A stretch of DNA of 9,067 bases from WHTB01 sp050699035. GTDB taxonomy: Bacteria; Actinomycetota; Actinomycetes; Propionibacteriales; Nocardioidaceae. Within the stretch, counting starts at the first letter, position 1. Each line of letters begins with the position of its first letter. The stretch is from the NCBI GenBank assembly GCA_050699035.1, contig JBOHDE010000164.1:1-9067 (forward strand), written 5' to 3'. The notes beneath the pieces were generated by a model. The model searched no databases and was not told where the DNA came from. It worked only from the letters and a program-made list of their open reading frames with translations. This document shows positions 5,244 through 9,067 of the stretch, one piece after another. The translations under genes and the position numbers were made by a program.

Positions 5244-6758
5244 CTAGTCGACGACCGGCACGCGCACGGTGACGTCGTCCAGCGTCATCGCACCTGGCGT
5301 CCGGCTGCCGTGCAGCACGAACATGTCCGACACCGGGCTGACGGTGAGGAACAGCGACTGTCCGGCCGGGATGTCGGCAGCGACCGACGGCAGCCCGATC
5401 GTCCGCCGCGCCCCGAGGTTGAGACTTTGTTCGCGATGGGGCAGCACGTTGTTCTGGATCACCTTCGCATCCGCGGCCGTTGTCCCGACGCTGAGCGCGA
5501 AGAACGCCCGGCTGTCGAGACCGAGCGCGGTGACGAGCGCCTCTACGTGCGGTGTGCCGGCGATGGTGAGCGGACCGTCGGCCAGCTTGACGGCCTGGGG
5601 CGCACCGGCCGCGGTGGGAGTGACGATCCGGCCCGGACGGAAAGACTGGGTCGGCGCCACCGAGCTGACCGAGACGCAGGTCCCCTCGGCGGTGGTCAGG
5701 TGGTAGCGGCCATGGCCGGTCAGGACCCGGCGCGCACCCAGCAGGTTCTCGGCGAGGAACTGCCGTTCCAGGTCCTGGAAGCCGTCGACCGTCCCTTGGC
5801 CGAGTGTCTTCGAGCAGGCGTCGCCCGCGGTCGCGTACCCGGGTGGGAGGACGCTCGGGAGCGCGTGCCCGCCGTTGTAGCCGACCAGCAGGCTTTGGCG
5901 ACGGGCCCGGTCGGTGAGGGCGTTGTCATAGTTCTTCAGCGCCTGGTCGAGCGGGAACAGGTTGTCCGATGCACCTTGGTACAGGAGTACGGGGATGTCG
6001 AGCCGGCGTCCGGCCGTGACGTGGAACTCCGGCCCGTTGTCGCGGAAGAACTCGTCCATCGTGGCCGGCCAGTCGCCGGTCGCCGCGCTCTCAGCGAGAC
6101 CGGCGTGCACGGTGGAGGTGTGCGCGTCGGCGCCGGCTGCGTACAGCGCGCTGGCCCAGGTGCTGCGGACGACCTGCTGCGGGGCGAGGCTCTCGTTCAG
6201 CGAGTACCAGGTGATCTGCGGGACCAGCACGTCGAACCTGGTGCGCCCGGTCTGCATGAGCTCGGTGAACGCGCCGACGAACTGGAAGCCGCCGCCGTAC
6301 GATCCGCCGATCGCGCCGAGCACCGGGTCGTTCGGACCGTTCGTTGTGACCCAGTCCAGGCCGGCGACGTAGTCGACCAGCGCGATCACGTCCGCGCCCT
6401 CGAACGCCGGGTCCTCCACGTGCGCCTTGCCCCCGCTCTCGCCGAAGCCGCGCTGGTCGAAGCTGAGGACGGCCATGCCGGCGTCGAGGTAGTCGCGGAA
6501 CGAGTCGACCGTACGGGTGCGGCTCCCGCCCCAGCCGTGGCTGTGGAGGACCATCGGCACCGTCGCCTGCGCGGACGCCGACGCCGGCTTGAACAGGGTG
6601 AAGCAGATGTCGACCGGCCCGGGCTCCAGGATGTCGGTCTCATCCACGCTCGGGACGCAGGCGTCGGTGGCGGAGTGCAGCGCGGCGGCGCTTCCCGGGC
6701 TGGCGACGAGGCCGAGGGCGAGGCAGGCGGCGCTGAGGGCGAGGGCGAACGTACGCAT
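5244..6758 (-). CDS. Secreted S15/CocE-type alpha/beta hydrolase
   Basis: The protein has 504 residues with an N-terminal signal peptide (MRTFALALSAACLALGLVAS followed by PGSAAA, probable cleavage near residue 26). The alpha/beta-hydrolase core shows the oxyanion-hole segment HSHGWGGSRTRT (H74), FDQRGFGESGG, the nucleophile elbow GGSYGGG with Ser153, Asp265 in GASDNLFPLDQ and His298 in GYNGGHALP. About 150 C-terminal residues (from roughly VKLADGPLTIAG onward) look like the beta-rich domain that follows the core in X-Pro dipeptidyl-peptidase and CocE/NonD proteins. The likely role is extracellular cleavage of a peptide or ester; the substrate is not predictable. I chose ATG 6758 because AAGGGG lies 4 nt upstream on the minus strand and because it gives a clean signal peptide; the longer frame from 6884 has an arginine/proline-rich extension without such support. 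A promoter-like sequence lies 86-114 bp upstream. Confidence 0.9.
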   Translation of the reverse strand: MRTFALALSAACLALGLVASPGSAAALHSATDACVPSVDETDILEPGPVDICFTLFKPASASAQATVPMVLHSHGWGGSRTRTVDSFRDYLDAGMAVLSFDQRGFGESGGKAHVEDPAFEGADVIALVDYVAGLDWVTTNGPNDPVLGAIGGSYGGGFQFVGAFTELMQTGRTRFDVLVPQITWYSLNESLAPQQVVRSTWASALYAAGADAHTSTVHAGLAESAATGDWPATMDEFFRDNGPEFHVTAGRRLDIPVLLYQGASDNLFPLDQALKNYDNALTDRARRQSLLVGYNGGHALPSVLPPGYATAGDACSKTLGQGTVDGFQDLERQFLAENLLGARRVLTGHGRYHLTTAEGTCVSVSSVAPTQSFRPGRIVTPTAAGAPQAVKLADGPLTIAGTPHVEALVTALGLDSRAFFALSVGTTAADAKVIQNNVLPHREQSLNLGARRTIGLPSVAADIPAGQSLFLTVSPVSDMFVLHGSRTPGAMTLDDVTVRVPVVD

Positions 6759-6843
6759 GGCACCCCTTGGGTGCTCGTGGGCGGTGCCGACAGCGTTCGC
6801 CGTGGGCGGGCGAAGCTCCCTCGCCGGCGGCCTTCTGTCCGGA

Positions 6844-6872
6844 ATCGTCACGTCTGGACGGCGCACTGTCAA
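6844..6872 (-). promoter_or_regulatory. Candidate promoter of the secreted hydrolase
   Basis: On the minus strand, TTGACA (complement of 6867-6872) is a perfect -35 box. It is followed after 17 bp by GACGAT (complement of 6844-6849), a moderate -10 box. Transcription would start near 6837, giving a leader of about 79 nt before ATG 6758. The assignment rests on consensus and spacing. Confidence 0.5.
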
Positions 6873-6966
6873 TGGCGGACCCACCGGGGCCGAGGGGCAC
6901 GGGGACTGTACGATCGGGGACGTCGCTGGACGGGCGTGCAGGCATCGAGTACCGTCCCGGCGGGCC

Positions 6967-6999
6967 AGAGGTCAGAAGTTCGAGTCCTCGTCGGCCCAC
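6967..6999 (+). repeat. tRNA-Ile 3'-end fragment (putative attR)
   Basis: This fragment contains the T-loop sequence TTCGAGT and ends in TCGGCCCAC. It matches the 3' part of tRNA-Ile (895-927) at 29 of 33 positions, without gaps and in the same orientation. It is not itself a tRNA: the T stem has mismatches (AGAAG against CCTCG), and no anticodon arm precedes it. It sits 26 bp before the DLW-39 gene, which resumes the conserved gene order. The best explanation I can offer is the displaced 3' end of tRNA-Ile left by an old integration; a decayed copy of another tRNA is the alternative. Confidence 0.6.
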
Positions 7000-7025
7000 G
7001 TTTCCCATCCGAGAGGTGAACGATC

Positions 7026-7154
7026 GTGAAGAAGCTTCTGCTGCTCGTGCTGGCAGCCGCCGGCGCGTACGTTGCACTCAACAAGGTCAAGTCTCAGCAG
7101 GCCTCGCAAGACCTGTGGGCCGAGGCCACCGACAGCGTCGACTCGTCGCGCTGA
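7026..7154 (+). CDS. DLW-39 family small protein
   Basis: A GTG start opens a 42-residue peptide that begins MKKLLLLVLAAAGAYVAL, continues NKVKSQQASQ and DLWAEATDSVDSSR, and carries the DLW motif (residues 29-31) that names this actinobacterial family of roughly 39 residues. The N-terminal 18 residues are hydrophobic after two lysines, so it is probably a membrane-anchored micropeptide or has an uncleaved signal. AGAGGTGA at 7012-7019, 6 nt before the GTG, is a good ribosome binding site. Its position between tRNA-Ile and tRNA-Ala is the conserved location for the family. Function unknown. It is easily missed by gene finders because of its size and GTG start. Confidence 0.93.
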   Translation: MKKLLLLVLAAAGAYVALNKVKSQQASQDLWAEATDSVDSSR

Positions 7155-7193
7155 CTCCCTGACCGTCGCGTCCCCTTGCGGCACGACGGCCGC

Positions 7194-7266
7194 GGGGACG
7201 TAGCTCAACTGGCAGAGCACCGCCTTTGCAAGGCGGGGGTTGAGGGTTCGAGTCCCTTCGTCTCCA
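7194..7266 (+). tRNA. tRNA-Ala (anticodon TGC)
   Basis: The acceptor stem pairs GGGGACG (7194-7200) with CGTCTCC (7259-7265, one G-T pair), with discriminator A7266. The D arm is TAGCTCAACTGGCAGAGCA. The anticodon arm is CCGCC, loop TTTGCAA, GGCGG, with anticodon TGC at 7227-7229. The T arm holds the loop TTCGAGT. CCA is not encoded (ACC is followed by T). It starts 39 bp after the DLW-39 stop, so the two may share a transcript. Confidence 0.97.
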
Positions 7267-7859
7267 CCTAGTTCGTCCTGCCTAGACGCCCGCGTTGTGC
7301 GCGAGGTCTCTGCGGGTCACCGGCTCGAACTCTGGTTCCTTCGAACTCTCGTTCTGCTCGGCGACTCCAGCGCCGCCAACCAAACCCCCAGCACGAGCGG
7401 ATTTTCAGCCGAGCTCGGGCGCGGCCCACGGGCCGGTCGGGGGGAGGCGATGATGCGCCCGACCTGAACGGATGTTCCAGGGCGGCCGCACCTCGACGAT
7501 CAGTTGGCGCTCAGGTTCACCGGGCTCGTTGGTTCGCCCTTGTCGATCCAGCCGCCGGTAGCGAGGTGGACAGGGTGGTCCCATGACTGGCAGCCCAGGT
7601 GGTCCCATGAAGCTAGCAGAAAGCCGGTCAGCCCGGTCCCATGGTCATGGCAGGCGACAATCTGCCTGGCGGGCTTGTCGAGCGTGTTCCGAGAGCACAG
7701 GGTGGCGGCGGGTGCCACTGGGAGGCAACGTGGGCGCCGCATGGGAAGCACGAGATGGATGCCGTGGATAGGGTGGAGCGGCCATGGGCTATCCAGCAGG
7801 TGCTACTGCCGTAGTCGAGAGCTTGCCCGTGTCCCCGGTCGGAGAATGGAGCTTCTCGC
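7267..7859. other. 593-bp stretch without a convincing gene
   Basis: Open frames exist on both strands, but none has a recognisable domain, a good start site or a sensible composition. The stretch holds the GGTCCCATG repeat cluster (7575-7643) and a small inverted repeat, CAGGC (7651-7655) with GCCTG (7664-7668). The last part must contain the promoter and leader of the UDP-glucose dehydrogenase gene, but I see no clear -35/-10 pair. It may be the scar of a deleted mobile element. Confidence 0.5.
7575..7643 (+). repeat. Three-copy GGTCCCATG repeat, possible insertion-sequence end
   Basis: GTGGTCCCATGA occurs at 7575-7586 and again at 7599-7610 (24-bp period). A third, shorter copy, GGTCCCATG, lies at 7635-7643. 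The flanks of the second and third copies also agree (CTGGCAGCCC and CCGGTCAGCCC), so the unit is longer than the core. Short repeats in multiple copies at one end are known for IS21-like elements, but no transposase remains here and I cannot assign a family. Confidence 0.5.
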
Positions 7860-9067
7860 ATGGTGCGCACGCAGCGGAGTATCGCCGTCTTCGGCGCCGG
7901 GTACATCGGTCTGGTGACCGGGGCATGTCTTGCTGACCTCGGGCACCGGGTGGCGATCCGCGATATCCAGCCGGAGCTTGTCCACCGCCTGCAGGCCGGA
8001 GATGTGCCGATCTTCGAGCCGGGGCTGGGTGATCTGCTGACGCGGAACAAGGACCGGTTGGCCTTCACGCTGGAGGCTGATGAGGCGGTCCGGAACGCCG
8101 AGGTGGTGTACGTGTGCGTGGACACGCCGCCCACCGCGTCGGGTGATGCGGATCTGTCGCGGGTGTGGGCGGTGGTGACCGCGCTGCAGGGCGCGGAGCA
8201 TCTGAAGGCGGTGGTGGTGAAGTCCACGGTGCCGGTGGGCACCGGCGAGCGGGTGCGTACGGCGTTGGATGCCGCGGGCTTGGGGCATGTCGCGTACGCG
8301 TCCAATCCCGAGTTCACGGCGGAAGGCCGAGCGATCGCCGACTTCCTGCATCCGGATCGGATCGTGATCGGTGCGTTCGACGAGGCCACGGCGGAGCTGG
8401 TGGCTTCGCTGCATGAGGGGATCGACGGCCCGGTGCAGATCATGGACATCGCTTCGGCGGAGATGGTCAAGCTGACGTCGAACGCGCTTCTCGCCACGAA
8501 GATCACCTTCGCGAACGAGATCGCCACGGTGTGCGAGGCGACCGGCGCCGACGTCACCAAGGTGATCGCGGCGGTCGGCATGGACCACCGGCTCGGTCCT
8601 CATTTCCTCGCCGCTGGCCTGGGCTACGGCGGCTCCTGCTTCCCCAAGGACAGTCGTGCGCTGCGCGCGATGGCCTCCAACTCGGGGTATCCGTTCCAGT
8701 TGCTGAACGCGGTTATCGAGGTCAATGAGCTGCAGCCGCGGCGGGCTATCCAGCGTCTGAAGACGGAGCTGGGCGGGCTGAAGGACCGGACGATCGCGCT
8801 GCTCGGCATGACCTTCAAGGCGGGTACGGACGACATGCGGGAGGCGCCCAGCGCCATCGTCGCCGCACGGCTGCAGGCTGAGGGGGCGAGTGTGCGGGCA
8901 TGGGATCCGATGGCCCACCCAGGCCCCGTGGAGCCGTGGGTGTTCACTACCAGGTGTCCCTCCCCGGAGGAGGCGATGGCCGGCGTGGACGCGGCGATCC
9001 TGGTCACGGAGTGGCCGCAGCTTAAGGCGGTGGACTGGGCACAGGCCGCGCAGGCGATGGCCTCGCC
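7860..9067 (+). CDS. ugd: UDP-glucose 6-dehydrogenase, 5' part (runs off the window)
   Basis: It oxidises UDP-glucose to UDP-glucuronate with two NAD+, supplying exopolysaccharide or cell-envelope glycans. 402 codons are visible and the 3' end lies outside. The N-terminal Rossmann fold shows FGAGYIGLVTGACLADLGH (11-29), with an acidic residue at D35 for NAD. Further landmarks are FEPGL (52-56), VCVDTPP (85-91), KSTVPVGTG (121-129), SNPEFTAEGRAIADFLHPDR (148-167), the central-helix motif EMVKLTSNALLATKITFANE (201-220, with K204) and the catalytic loop GYGGSCFPKD with Cys260. The C-terminal substrate and dimer domain begins with TIALLGMTFKAGTDDMREAP (311-330). All expected active-site residues are present. 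ATG 7860 is supported by GGAG at 7848-7851, 8 nt upstream. The usual family sequence NPEFLREG is NPEFTAEG here, a mild variation. Downstream genes would tell whether this opens a polysaccharide locus. Confidence 0.95.
   Translation, partial: MVRTQRSIAVFGAGYIGLVTGACLADLGHRVAIRDIQPELVHRLQAGDVPIFEPGLGDLLTRNKDRLAFTLEADEAVRNAEVVYVCVDTPPTASGDADLSRVWAVVTALQGAEHLKAVVVKSTVPVGTGERVRTALDAAGLGHVAYASNPEFTAEGRAIADFLHPDRIVIGAFDEATAELVASLHEGIDGPVQIMDIASAEMVKLTSNALLATKITFANEIATVCEATGADVTKVIAAVGMDHRLGPHFLAAGLGYGGSCFPKDSRALRAMASNSGYPFQLLNAVIEVNELQPRRAIQRLKTELGGLKDRTIALLGMTFKAGTDDMREAPSAIVAARLQAEGASVRAWDPMAHPGPVEPWVFTTRCPSPEEAMAGVDAAILVTEWPQLKAVDWAQAAQAMAS

Noticed and set aside
6909..6914. TACGAT as a -10 box for the DLW-39/tRNA-Ala transcript.
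   Set aside because: No -35 box is visible at the proper distance, so I do not list it as a promoter.
6887..6998. A complete tRNA gene, since GGGCCGA (6887-6893) can pair perfectly with TCGGCCC (6991-6997).
   Set aside because: The span is 112 nt, no D arm or anticodon arm can be formed between the ends, and the T stem has two mismatches. Only the 3' fragment is tRNA-like.
4980..7019. A 679-residue plus-strand open frame.
   Set aside because: It lies antisense to the secreted hydrolase, which has a signal peptide, a catalytic triad and a promoter. Its translation is rich in Arg, Gly and Asp without any domain, as expected of a GC-rich shadow frame.
7803..8918. A 371-residue minus-strand open frame.
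   Set aside because: It is the antisense shadow of UDP-glucose 6-dehydrogenase, which has all its family motifs in the plus frame.

Overview
The window looks like chromosomal DNA of a high-GC actinomycete (Actinomycetota). Codons are strongly GC-biased at the third position. The order DUF3566 membrane protein, tRNA-Ile(GAT), DLW-39 peptide, tRNA-Ala(TGC) is the arrangement usually seen just downstream of gyrA near the replication origin in this phylum. I cannot name the genus. Nothing here is clearly a new biological system. The most interesting feature is an apparently eroded insertion between the two tRNA genes.

Layout. Positions 1-760 hold the 3' part of a DUF3566 protein, followed by a promoter and tRNA-Ile (853-926). 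From about 929 to 6966 lies accessory DNA. It begins with two decayed, head-to-head genes: the C-terminal end of an alpha/beta hydrolase (minus strand, 1016-1329) and a LysR-type regulator with an internal deletion (plus strand, 1332-2023). Next come two intact plus-strand genes, a RibD/dihydrofolate-reductase-like protein (2085-2663) and a DinB/DUF664 protein (2710-3333). Converging on them from the minus strand are a secreted S15/CocE-type hydrolase (6758-5244), a DUF2207-like membrane protein (5138-4038) and a single-domain cupin (3974-3468).

At 6967-6999 there is an ungapped 29/33 copy of the 3' end of tRNA-Ile, in direct orientation, followed at once by the DLW-39 gene (7026-7154) and tRNA-Ala (7194-7266). 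This is the geometry expected of a tRNA-targeted integration (attL at 895-927, attR at 6967-6999), although no integrase is visible and the repeats have diverged.

Positions 7267-7859 contain no convincing gene, but do hold three copies of a GGTCCCATG repeat that may be the end of a lost insertion sequence. The window ends inside a UDP-glucose 6-dehydrogenase gene (7860-9067+), which would supply UDP-glucuronate for surface polysaccharide.

Functionally, the conserved core is tRNA and housekeeping material. The accessory genes are small enzymes with no evident shared pathway. The RibD-like and DinB genes look like an operon from their 46-bp spacing. The hydrolase has its own promoter-like sequence and a terminator-like hairpin after its stop codon.
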